DNA from: Verrucomicrobiia bacterium
GTDB lineage: Bacteria; Verrucomicrobiota; Verrucomicrobiia; Limisphaerales; UBA8199
DNA length: 64,000 nt
Direction: 5' to 3'
Assembly: GCA_035946615.1 (NCBI GenBank)
Contig: DASYZB010000103.1
Coordinates: 1-64,000 of the forward strand
The notes under the pieces were generated by a model. That model did not search any database and was not told the DNA's origin. It was given only the letters and a program-made list of their open reading frames with translations. Below, piece by piece: positions 35,582-43,674 of the stretch. A program made the translations under genes and the position numbers. Position 1 is the stretch's first letter. Every line of letters starts with the position of its first letter.

Positions 35582-36237
35582 CCTCCCTTTTTCAGCAGGT
35601 GGTCCGCCAGCTTGAGGCAGCGGTCCAGCAACGCCAGGGTCTGTTCCTTGCCCGCCGAACGGTCCTGCAGCCAGTAAGTAATGATCGCCAGGTGAAAGAG
35701 GCCGAATGCGTAAGCGCCCAGGTCACCCACCTCGGGCAGTTCCCCTTGCGCGCTCGACTCGGCCAGCACATCGCGAATAAAGCGCAAATAGCGCAAATTG
35801 TGTTCCTGCGATTGGAGACTCAACGGGCTGAGCTTGGACGAGGGTTGAAGCGCGCGCAAATAGACCGCTCCAATAAACTCCTCGTATGGGGCAAGCCGTT
35901 CCAGCAGATGATGGATAATCCCAAAGAGTTTTTCAGCCAAAGGCGACCGCTGCAGCCGTTTCTCGCGATGATACCACTCGATTATCTCGAGCAGCTCCCG
36001 CTCAAAGAAATAGAGCGCCAGGTCTTCCTTGGTTTGAAAATAGTTAAACAGGGTGCCCTCAGCTATTTTTGCCCGGCGGGAAATGGCCTGGGTCGTTGTG
36101 CGATAAAACCCCCGCTGCGCGAACAGGTCCAGCGCGGCGCGGAGAATGGCCAGCCTGGTCCGCTCTTTGTTGGCCAGCCGTTTGCCGCGCGCGGGCGCCT
36201 CGGATGAGCGAGCCGTCCGGAGTGAGCGCTTCTTCAT
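35569..36237 (-). CDS. TetR-family transcriptional regulator
   Basis: A 222-residue protein with a TetR-type HTH at about residues 28-75 (RLAILRAALDLFAQRGFYRT, TTQAISRRAKIAEGTLFNYF). The rest is a helical ligand domain with EELIGAVYLRAL-like and LFHLAIITYWLQDR segments. It heads a two-gene operon with the UbiB-like kinase. The upstream frame reaches to 36366, but the start at 36237 (MKKRSLRTARS) is better because the extra 43 residues read through the operator palindromes. Two 14-bp palindromic copies at 36247-36260 and 36311-36324 lie just upstream and are likely its own operators. Confidence 0.92.
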   Translation of the reverse strand: MKKRSLRTARSSEAPARGKRLANKERTRLAILRAALDLFAQRGFYRTTTQAISRRAKIAEGTLFNYFQTKEDLALYFFERELLEIIEWYHREKRLQRSPLAEKLFGIIHHLLERLAPYEEFIGAVYLRALQPSSKLSPLSLQSQEHNLRYLRFIRDVLAESSAQGELPEVGDLGAYAFGLFHLAIITYWLQDRSAGKEQTLALLDRCLKLADHLLKKGGWEW

Positions 36238-36246
36238 AGGATAAAG

Positions 36247-36324
36247 ATGAGTAAGCTCATGTTTACTAAAGACACCTTGCGCCTCCGGCTCGGTTTTGTC
36301 AAAAAGAATTATGAGCTTACTCAT
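36247..36324. promoter_or_regulatory. Paired operator-like palindromes between TetR and the glycosidase gene
   Basis: ATGAGTAAGCTCAT (36247-36260) has ATGAG and CTCAT half-sites. Its exact reverse complement ATGAGCTTACTCAT lies at 36311-36324, with 64 bp between the two. The first begins nine bases upstream of the TetR start codon. Both copies sit in the divergent region between the TetR operon and the large secreted protein gene, so one regulator may control both. Confidence 0.65.
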
Positions 36325-36438
36325 GGTTTTTGCGCGGGTATCACGCCTCCCTTTGGTTTGAGGCATTGCGAATCTCGGCCTCCCGCGTCATGTGAATTGA
36401 CGATAGCCCGCAGGGGTGCTTTTTGGTATCAAAACACA

Positions 36439-39400
36439 ATGCCGGTCAAAAACTGGATTCAGGGCGGGCTTCTTTTGTGGCTGCTGGCCTGCGCCTTTCA
36501 TGGGGCGATTGGCGTGGGTGTCTATTCGCGCAGTGAAGCGTCATTCGCCGTTACGAATCTCACATCAGACCCCTTTGATTACACGGTCACCGATGTGCGG
36601 GCGCAGATTCTGCAGCCAGACGGCTCGACGGTTTCGCTCCCGGCGTTCTATGACGGGGGCACGACCTGGCGGGTGCGCCACACGCCGGGGATGGCCGGGT
36701 TGTACCAGGTCACGGGCGTGACCTTGAACGGCCAACCGCTATCGGTGGGTAATTTACAGCCCAGCTCATGGACAGTCGCCGGCTGGCCGAACAGCCGCGG
36801 GTTTGTGGCGGTTGATCCGGCCAACACGAATCATTTTATCACCACCGATAGCCATCGTTACTACCCTCTAGGCCAGGATGTCGCTTGGGACACCACCGCC
36901 ACAACCAATGTGGTCAGTATCATGACCAAACTCGGCGCGACGCACGAGAACTGGTCTCGGGTCTGGATGGACCATTGGGACGGCAAAAACCTCGATTGGC
37001 CAAAAGTTGGGGGGAACTTCGGCACTCTCAGCCTTGCGGTGGCGCAAAAATGGGATGCGATTGTGTTCGCGGCGGAACAGAGCGGCGTCGCTCTTCAAAT
37101 GACTCTTCAGCATCACGGCCAGTATTCATCCAGTGTGGACTCGAACTGGGGGCAGAATCCGTACAATGCTGCCAATGGCGGTTTTCTTTCCGATGCGACG
37201 CAGTTTTTTACGAACGCGACGGCCAAGGCGCTCACCAAACGCAAGCTGCGCTACGCGGTCGCGCGGTGGGGCTACTCCCCGGCTATCATGGGCTGGGAAT
37301 TGTTTAACGAGGTTCAATACACCGATGCCGCGCTGGCGGGACAATGGGCCAACATTGGTGCCTGGCATAATGAGATGGCGCAGTTCATCCGCTTGCAGGA
37401 TGCTTATCATCATCTCATCACCACCAGTTCCGACCTTAATGAGCCGATTTGGAATCAATGCGATTACTATCAGCATCATGATTATCCCGCCGACCTCATT
37501 TCGGCGTTGCGCGACCCGGCCGGCGTGCCCGCCGGCCAGCCTGTGAAACCGATCTTCGGTGGCGAATGCGGCATGGACAGCACGCCGTACCTGGGCTTTC
37601 ACGCGCCGCTTTGGGCTGGCTTGATGGCCGGCCAATCCGGCGCCGCCCAGCAATGGTACTGGGACCAGGTCGATGCCGATAACGCCTATCCCCTCTTTCG
37701 CTCCGCAGCCGACTTTGTCCGAATGGCTGGTCTTTCGGAGCAGGATGCGCTCGCCAGGGCTGCCCCGCATGTAAGTTGCCCGGTCAGCAGCAGCCTGGTG
37801 TTTGCGCCGGGCGGCGGTTGGGGCACGGCAACTCAGGATACTTTCACCGTGGGCGACAACGCGCCAAACGGCATCGGCACATTGCCGAGTTATTTGCAGG
37901 GGAATTACCACCGGTCAATGACCCCGAATGGATTTACTTTTCTGGTCAATTACCCACCCGGCGGAGGCTCCTTTTCCGCCCAGGTCCTAACCATTGCTGC
38001 CTCGGGGGCGGGTCTCACCATCTTGGTGGACGGTCTCACGGCATCTTCTGTGGCCTGGCCTGCGCCCGGCTCGGACCTGAACACAAATTTTACACTCTCA
38101 GCGAACATCACAGCCGGACAGCATTCGATCAAGCTTTGGAACCCGGGCCAGGATTGGGTAAACCTTGGCAATCTGACGTTCAATCCCTACACGTCGATTC
38201 TGGGGGCCTATCAGTTGGGCAATACGAATTTCGCCGCCCTTTGGATATGGCATCGCACCAATATCTATAATCCAAACGCAACCCTCGCCGTCAGCGGCTC
38301 TTTAGTATTGGCTGGTCTTCAATCAGGAACGTACGCCGGCGCCTGGTGGGACACCTTTGCCGGCGAGGCGCTGAGCAACTTTACTTTTACCGTAACGGAT
38401 ACAAATGGAGTGACCCTCTCGATACCGCCTGTCCTTCGCTCAGTCGCGTTCTATGCCGGACCACCGCCCCAGGCAACCGTTGTTCCGCCGGCGCTCAACC
38501 AAATCCTGACCACCAACTCGCCGGCCCTTGCCCTGCCGCTGGTTATTACAAATGCAGGCGGGTTGCCGCTGGCTTACTCAATCTGCGTGACCGGTGTTTC
38601 TCCGGTCGCTTACAGCGCTCTTAATTCCACCCAGACCGGCGGTCCGGTTTTTGCCTGGACCGATATTTCGGCCATTGGCCGCGAGCTCACCACCAATTTC
38701 ACCGCCCTCACCACCAAGAGCTCGCGCGACGAGGGCATTGCCGGCCCGATTGATATCGGTTTCAATTTCCCATTCTTCAGCGGCAGCCAGGTCCCCGGGC
38801 TCTTCAACAAACTTTTTATCTCACCCAATGGTTTCGTTACGTTCACGCCGTTTGCCGGGGATACCTCGACGAATGCCTCGTTACCCAACGTCTTGGCCCC
38901 CTCAAACTGCATCGCCTTTTTCTGGAAGGACATGGTCCTGAACGCGGCGGCCCATGTCTATTGCGCCACCGATTCAATTGCCGGCGCCTTCACGCTCCAG
39001 TTCCAGAATGTCTCGATAAAAGGGACATCCACAAACGTTTCCTGCCAGCTCATTCTCAAAACCTCAGGCGAAATCCTGATGCAATACAAAACGGTTGGAA
39101 TCTCCAACGCCTGCACCGTAGGGATTCAAAATGCCGCGGCAGACCAGGGGCTGCAGGTTGCCTTCAATCAAAACTATCTCAACAGCGGTTTTGCCATCAG
39201 CCTTAAACCGGCGTCATGGCTTGATGTCTCCGCCAACTCCGACCTGGTGCCCCGATGGAAGGCGGAGCATCTGACTTTGGCGCTCAGTCCCGAGGGCAAA
39301 CCGGAGGGAATTTACAGCGCTACACTCTTGCTCGTCACGGCGGACCCGGCACTTCCGTTGACGGTGCTGCCAGTCAGTCTCACCGTTCTGGACCCGATCG

Positions 39401-39792
39401 ATGCGTGGCGCCTCAACCAATTCGGCACTTGGACAAACGCCGGGCTGGCCGCTGACGCCGCCGACCCTGACCACGACGGCCTGGTGAACCTGATCGAGTA
39501 CGCTCTCGGCCTGAACCCAAATTCACCGGACCCCAATCCTGTAACCTTCTCGATCTCGGCGGGCCATTTGAAGGTCCAATACAAGCGCCCGCACCCTGCC
39601 CCGATTGATGTTGCCTGCACCGCCGAAACTGCGGGTGATCTGTCCTCTGTCTCCTGGAATTCGGGTCCGTTGTACCTCAGCCAGACGTCGTCCATCAATG
39701 GGGATGGCACCGAAACGGTGACGGTTACCGATTTGGCCGATCTCTCCACCGCTCCCGCGCATTACCTGCGGCTTCGGTTCAGCAGGCAATAA
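36439..39792 (+). CDS. Large secreted glycoside-hydrolase-like protein with DUF5060-type N-terminus
   Basis: A 1117-residue protein with a signal peptide (LLLWLLACAFHGAIG, about residues 11-25). The N-terminal beta domain (about 28-110; VYSRSEASFAVTNLTSDPFDY) resembles DUF5060. A TIM-barrel domain follows (about 130-440), with WELFNEVQY at about residue 290 giving the likely acid/base Glu and FGGECGMD at about residue 375 a likely nucleophile Glu. The rest is made of beta domains. Near the C-terminus (about 1007-1030) DAADPDHDGLVNLIEYALGL is a calcium-binding, sorting-like motif common at the end of secreted verrucomicrobial proteins. The first ATG at 36247 lies in the operator and reads Cys/Arg-rich residues, so I chose 36439. 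The substrate is unknown. Confidence 0.82.
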   Translation: MPVKNWIQGGLLLWLLACAFHGAIGVGVYSRSEASFAVTNLTSDPFDYTVTDVRAQILQPDGSTVSLPAFYDGGTTWRVRHTPGMAGLYQVTGVTLNGQPLSVGNLQPSSWTVAGWPNSRGFVAVDPANTNHFITTDSHRYYPLGQDVAWDTTATTNVVSIMTKLGATHENWSRVWMDHWDGKNLDWPKVGGNFGTLSLAVAQKWDAIVFAAEQSGVALQMTLQHHGQYSSSVDSNWGQNPYNAANGGFLSDATQFFTNATAKALTKRKLRYAVARWGYSPAIMGWELFNEVQYTDAALAGQWANIGAWHNEMAQFIRLQDAYHHLITTSSDLNEPIWNQCDYYQHHDYPADLISALRDPAGVPAGQPVKPIFGGECGMDSTPYLGFHAPLWAGLMAGQSGAAQQWYWDQVDADNAYPLFRSAADFVRMAGLSEQDALARAAPHVSCPVSSSLVFAPGGGWGTATQDTFTVGDNAPNGIGTLPSYLQGNYHRSMTPNGFTFLVNYPPGGGSFSAQVLTIAASGAGLTILVDGLTASSVAWPAPGSDLNTNFTLSANITAGQHSIKLWNPGQDWVNLGNLTFNPYTSILGAYQLGNTNFAALWIWHRTNIYNPNATLAVSGSLVLAGLQSGTYAGAWWDTFAGEALSNFTFTVTDTNGVTLSIPPVLRSVAFYAGPPPQATVVPPALNQILTTNSPALALPLVITNAGGLPLAYSICVTGVSPVAYSALNSTQTGGPVFAWTDISAIGRELTTNFTALTTKSSRDEGIAGPIDIGFNFPFFSGSQVPGLFNKLFISPNGFVTFTPFAGDTSTNASLPNVLAPSNCIAFFWKDMVLNAAAHVYCATDSIAGAFTLQFQNVSIKGTSTNVSCQLILKTSGEILMQYKTVGISNACTVGIQNAAADQGLQVAFNQNYLNSGFAISLKPASWLDVSANSDLVPRWKAEHLTLALSPEGKPEGIYSATLLLVTADPALPLTVLPVSLTVLDPIDAWRLNQFGTWTNAGLAADAADPDHDGLVNLIEYALGLNPNSPDPNPVTFSISAGHLKVQYKRPHPAPIDVACTAETAGDLSSVSWNSGPLYLSQTSSINGDGTETVTVTDLADLSTAPAHYLRLRFSRQ

Positions 39793-39885
39793 TGCGAGCG
39801 AGCCGGAGCCTCAGACCGTGGCTCGATCGTCTTGCCCGAGCCCTGGAGTTTGGACATTTAGCAGGCGCCTTTTGCGTTCCTTATT

Positions 39886-40021
39886 CGGAAACTTTGTCGA
39901 GTGGTTTGGTCACGCACGAGACTGATTACTCACGCATCTTGAGCCGAGTGGTTGCCATGCTCAGCAGGTTCTGAGGTTCAGCGGGGGGTTGGGCGTTGAA
40001 AAGTTTCCGACAAAGTTTCCG
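39886..40021. repeat. 14-bp inverted repeat with a partial direct duplication
   Basis: CGGAAACTTTGTCG at 39886-39899 is the exact complement of CGACAAAGTTTCCG at 40008-40021. The right arm lies in a direct duplication, AAGTTTCCGACA repeated twice in a row from 40001. This element fills most of the gap between the glycosidase gene and the response regulator. Apart from it I see nothing in the 415-base gap (39793-40208). Confidence 0.6.
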
Positions 40022-40208
40022 ACAATGGGAGATGAGATCGTTATGAAAATGTCCAAACTCCACGGCAAAAACTTGACCTGACAGCAACGACTTTCATTGT
40101 CCAAGGACTCTAGCAGTCACCGTCCTGCACCTCCCGGTGAAACCCTGGTGATGCTTTCGGTTTTGCCCCGGATTGAAGCCACAGCCAAAGAAGTGTTACC
40201 CTGCAGCA

Positions 40209-40628
40209 ATGTCCGCATTGCGGCCAATTCTGATTGCTGAAGATGGAGAAGACGATGCCTTCCTCATCACCAAGGCCCTTGAAGAGATTCAAGTGCCGAA
40301 CCCCATCCGGCTGGTGCGGAACGGAGCCGACGCCATCACTTACCTGGAGCATCTTGGTAAGGGGCCGCTTTCCTCGGAAATCCCTGCGCTCTTGTTGCTG
40401 GACCTTCGAATGCCGGCGAAGGACGGGTTTGATGTGCTCGCCTGGCTCAACCAGCACCCGGCCCTTAAAGCCAGCCTGCCGGCGGTCGTTTTAAGCTCAT
40501 CTCTGGTTGCCGCTGAGGTAAAGGCGGCCTGCGACCTTGGCGCCCGCGAGTTCGTGGAAAAGCCCCTAGCCTATCACAAACTGAAGGAAGCCCTCCTTTC
40601 AGTCAAAGAGAAATGGCTCGATACCTGA
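40209..40628 (+). CDS. Single-domain response regulator (Rcp1-like)
   Basis: A 139-residue receiver domain without an output domain. The acidic pair is in LIAEDGEDDAF, the phosphoacceptor in LLLLDLRMPAKDG, the Ser/Thr switch in VVLSSS and the Lys in REFVEKP. The insertion with IPALLLL and KGPLSSEIP between beta-2 and beta-3 is typical of the Rcp1 type that serves bacteriophytochromes and other hybrid kinases. ATG at 40209 is preferred to one 36 bases upstream. No kinase is next to it. Confidence 0.94.
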   Translation: MSALRPILIAEDGEDDAFLITKALEEIQVPNPIRLVRNGADAITYLEHLGKGPLSSEIPALLLLDLRMPAKDGFDVLAWLNQHPALKASLPAVVLSSSLVAAEVKAACDLGAREFVEKPLAYHKLKEALLSVKEKWLDT

Positions 40629-40797
40629 GGGCGTGCCGCCTCCACCAAGCCCCGCCTTGTGGAACTGCCGTAAGGAGGCGCTGTTTTCATAGTGCTTCTG
40701 CGTGGCTCGGAGCCAAAAGCATCCCGCCGGCTCCTACGATTAAGACGCGCGCTTACGCGCTTACCTGGATATTTCCCGAGCGTGTGCCTATCATTAA

Positions 40798-40818
40798 CAC
40801 CGGGGCTTTAGCCCGGTG
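40798..40818. repeat. Small REP-like hairpin
   Basis: CACCGGG and CCCGGTG pair with a GCTTTAG loop. The CCGGGGCTTTAGCCC core is a word commonly found in dispersed palindromic elements of many genomes. It lies between two convergent genes, so it may terminate transcription. Confidence 0.4.
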
Positions 40819-40901
40819 GTGCGCGGCCCTGGCGAGGATCGAGCAGTTTCAACGGCTTCTCGGCCCAATGAGACGCGAAATCGAGTATGAAATGTCCAGG
40901 C

Positions 40902-41318
40902 TTAGTGATGGCAGCCGCAGCCTTCATGGCCGCAGCCGCCGCCGCTGAGTTCCTCTGGCGTGGGCAGGCGCCCTAATTCCAGGGTCTTGTTCACGTATTG
41001 GTGGACCGATTGCTGGACCTGCTGCAGCTCCTCCTGCGCATCGAAAAACCCGCGCGCCACCGGGTTGCGCATCAGTTCGTCCCGGTGCTGTTCGAAATCG
41101 GCAATCTCCTCACCGCTCAGCGGCATGGAGGCCTGCTGCTTTTGCTGAAGCGCCTGGCCCTTGCTCACCAGCCCATCATATTGCGAGCGCACCTGGTCGT
41201 CGCCCATAAAGGTGTCAATCCGCTGCCGGATGGATTGCATGTTGGGCTGGTCCAGTATCGTCTGGCAGAGTTCGCGCGTCTTTTGCGCCACAGGGGTTTC
41301 TTCGATTGTCGTTTGCAT
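40902..41318 (-). CDS. YlbF/YmcA-family protein with a Cys/His-rich tail
   Basis: A 138-residue, almost fully helical protein. The body (about residues 8-120) matches the YlbF/YmcA pattern (KTRELCQTILDQPNMQSIRQ, ADFEQHRDELMRNPVARGFF, VQQSVHQYVNKTLELGRLP). In Firmicutes these proteins form a complex tied to RNase Y and cell-fate decisions. The C-terminus ends GGGCGHEGCGCHH, which could bind a metal ion and, in known YlbF/YmcA proteins, Fe-S ligation has been reported. The start at 41318 is used; the longer frame adds 47 residues of unlike composition. Confidence 0.8.
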   Translation of the reverse strand: MQTTIEETPVAQKTRELCQTILDQPNMQSIRQRIDTFMGDDQVRSQYDGLVSKGQALQQKQQASMPLSGEEIADFEQHRDELMRNPVARGFFDAQEELQQVQQSVHQYVNKTLELGRLPTPEELSGGGCGHEGCGCHH

Positions 41319-42027
41319 AAATGTTCTTCTTTGCCTGGCGCGGGCATCTCTGCCAATTGGCGCGCACCTGTTTTCCATACACCACTGGGCCGCCAAACGC
41401 AAACCATGCCAAAATTTCCAAATCTTCAGCGGAATTGATACTAAGAAATTTAAGGACATTATATTCCCGTCGCGTAGCGAGGATCTCCTGTGGAAGGGGT
41501 GTCTCGGCTGGCCACAAGAACCCCTTCAACATCGGTCTGGAGGCGACGTCCAATTGTCTCCCACCCAAAGCCCCACAAAATAAAGAGACCGGAGACAACC
41601 CGCACCACGCGTTCCGCTTCATGGCGACATAGCCGCTCTCTAGCCCTGGCTCACGGACGACGCTCCTTCACCGGCTCCGGAACCTACAGGCGGCTCCGCC
41701 GGACCGGCCCCAGCGTGAGCGCCCGGTTCGGCGGCATCTTTTCCATCGTGAATAAGATAGGGGGAGCGTCGCAACCTGAAACACGACCTTCCGGGTCATG
41801 GACGACCGTTGCTCGGCTTTTTCGCGTAAGAACCCGGTGCAAATCGGGGTCCAGGACTCGCAATCGCTCGATTGAAGAACTACACAGCTTAACAAAATCC
41901 GCATCTCCCCACACCGAGAGCTTGCCCGCTCGGACATGGCGAAGCCTCTCTTCCTTGGCAGCCAGGCGGAACGCCAGGAAAAGCAAAGGAAAAACCGCCT
42001 CACCAGGGGCTACTCTAAACCGAGCCA
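41319..42027. other. Gene-poor stretch between YlbF-like and GH5 genes
   Basis: About 700 bases. Open frames exist on both strands, but only the minus-strand 114-codon frame (41684-42028) has a plausible composition. A plus-strand frame at 41490-42137 is Arg/Ser/Pro-rich and looks like a shadow. No RNA gene or hairpin stands out. Confidence 0.5.
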
Positions 42028-42028
42028 A
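41684..42028 (-). CDS. Possible small protein of unknown function
   Basis: A 114-residue frame whose start overlaps the end of the GH5 gene, as in a translationally coupled pair. It has a hydrophobic N-terminus (MARFRVAPGEAVFPLLFLAF) and then a mixed helical part (FVKLCSSSIERLRVLDPDLH). No family is recognised. It could be a chance frame; the downstream half is Arg-rich. Confidence 0.35.
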   Translation of the reverse strand: MARFRVAPGEAVFPLLFLAFRLAAKEERLRHVRAGKLSVWGDADFVKLCSSSIERLRVLDPDLHRVLTRKSRATVVHDPEGRVSGCDAPPILFTMEKMPPNRALTLGPVRRSRL

Positions 42029-43674
42029 TCGAAACAGACGACCCCGCGCGTTACCTGAAGTTTCAGCCGGTTCGCCCCATCCAACAAATCAACCGGTTCC
42101 AATTTCAGTTCCACCCAGTCGTTGCCCTCCACATTGACCTTCTGGGCCTTGCCGTTTACCAACAAATCGAAACTTGCCGGCAGTCTCTCTGCCCTGACAC
42201 GAACGGTTACCTGGAAGGCTCTTCCTTGCTGGCTGTTCGCCATATATCCGGCCCACTCGTCCGGCCCCAGCCGGATGCCCTGGCCGGATTGGCGGCGCCT
42301 GCCGCCTCCATCAATTTCTTCAACCGGCACCGGTTCCGATGCGCGGTAATTTCTGGCCTTTTGCGACGGGTCCTTGACGAAATAAGATTTGCCCGGCCCT
42401 TCGTGTCCGTAATTCTCTGCCTCGATCTTTCCGGGGACCCGCCGGAACAGGGCGTTCACCACATCAGGGTAGTACACACAGTTCTCGAGCCGGATATTCT
42501 TCAGCAAGCCGTCGAAGGCCTTTTGGGAAGTCTCTTTGGAAGGCGTGGCCGCGCCTGGCCGCGAAGACGCCGTCACCGTTTCCCAATTTTCTGGCGCTTT
42601 GATCGAATAAGGGGCGTTCCTGGCGTCGAGCTTTTTCCAGGGCCAGAACGACCAGCCCACGTTGTTGGCCTCGAAATAATCCGTGGTGGCCCAGTAAATG
42701 GCGTCGTCCCTTTCACCGGTTTCGCCTGCCCAAATTGGGGTTCCAAAGCGCTTGCGATAATCCAGGTATTGGTTGATGCCCTTCAGCCTGGCGGGCCGGT
42801 CCCAGCAATAGTAATGAAACTGGTAAACCAAGTTGTCATCAAACGGGCCGGTGAATACCGACCACTCGTTCGCCCAGTCCGCCCCCTCGATGGTAATCGT
42901 ATGCCGCTTATCCACCTTGCGGATGGCCGCCGTTATCCGGCGATATAACGGTTCTAGGTCCTGTTTGAATTTGGCCGCCGCCCCCGTGCGCTCCGGCAGC
43001 GGCTCGTTCAGCAAGTCGTAGGCGGCCACCGCCGGCTCGTCTTTATACTGGGTCGCTATCTTGACCCAGAGATTCACCAGGAGGTCCTGGTTCTTGCTGT
43101 CCATAAAGAGCCGCGGCTGGTCATCGGCGCTGTCGTCAATATTGGCCCCCGTCTGACCGCCGGGCGCTGCGTGCATATCAATGATCACATAAACCCCCGC
43201 TTCTTTACACCAGCCAACCAGGTTCTCGAGCAGCTCGAATCCCTCTGGGCGGTACGTCGGATTTACACCTTCAGTCAAAAGCAACCGTGCATTGAGAACG
43301 GCCCGCACCGAATTGAATCCGACCGCCGCGATTTTCTGGATATCGGCCTGGGTAATGTACTCGCGCCGATACTCCGACCAAAACCGCGCGGCCCCCTCGG
43401 GGCCGAGCAGGTCGCGAATCAGTTTCTCGATCGTGCGCGGGCGGTCGGCTTCTTTTCCGAATTTCCACATATAGCCCTCCGGCAGCAGCCAGTTGCCCAG
43501 CCCGACCCCGCGCAGCATGATTTTGTGGCCTTGTTCGTCAACAATGTCCTGCCCCTGGGTATGAAGAAAACCCGTCGCGCTGAGGTTTGCGGCCGAGCAC
43601 AGGACGAATGCTGCAATAAAGCGGAGGACTTGAAAGGAAGGTCTCACTTTTTGCCTTGGGTCGTCAGACGCCAA
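42010..43674 (-). CDS. Secreted GH5-type cellulase-like glycosidase
   Basis: A 554-residue protein with an N-terminal hydrophobic segment (FIAAFVLCSAANLSA). The catalytic domain covers about residues 35-400 with the GH5 marks: GLGNW, an Asn-Glu acid/base in DLLNEPLPE near residue 221, and a nucleophile Glu in WAGETGE near residue 318. It ends in a beta-sandwich domain (about 430-554; IEAENYGHEGPG, DLLVNG) typical of CBM6-like carbohydrate-binding modules. It starts inside the end of the sialate-esterase gene, overlapping by 31 bases. The two are probably co-regulated and act outside the cytoplasm on plant or algal polysaccharide. Confidence 0.88.
   Translation of the reverse strand: MASDDPRQKVRPSFQVLRFIAAFVLCSAANLSATGFLHTQGQDIVDEQGHKIMLRGVGLGNWLLPEGYMWKFGKEADRPRTIEKLIRDLLGPEGAARFWSEYRREYITQADIQKIAAVGFNSVRAVLNARLLLTEGVNPTYRPEGFELLENLVGWCKEAGVYVIIDMHAAPGGQTGANIDDSADDQPRLFMDSKNQDLLVNLWVKIATQYKDEPAVAAYDLLNEPLPERTGAAAKFKQDLEPLYRRITAAIRKVDKRHTITIEGADWANEWSVFTGPFDDNLVYQFHYYCWDRPARLKGINQYLDYRKRFGTPIWAGETGERDDAIYWATTDYFEANNVGWSFWPWKKLDARNAPYSIKAPENWETVTASSRPGAATPSKETSQKAFDGLLKNIRLENCVYYPDVVNALFRRVPGKIEAENYGHEGPGKSYFVKDPSQKARNYRASEPVPVEEIDGGGRRRQSGQGIRLGPDEWAGYMANSQQGRAFQVTVRVRAERLPASFDLLVNGKAQKVNVEGNDWVELKLEPVDLLDGANRLKLQVTRGVVCFDWLGLE

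Noticed and set aside
36247-36438. Upstream start for the large secreted glycosidase
   Set aside because: This segment contains the two palindromes and codes for Cys/Arg-rich residues before the signal peptide; starting at 36439 puts the signal peptide at the N-terminus.
41490-42137. 215-codon plus-strand frame
   Set aside because: Arg/Ser/Pro-rich, crosses into the GH5 gene on the opposite strand, and has no ribosome-binding site; probably not coding.
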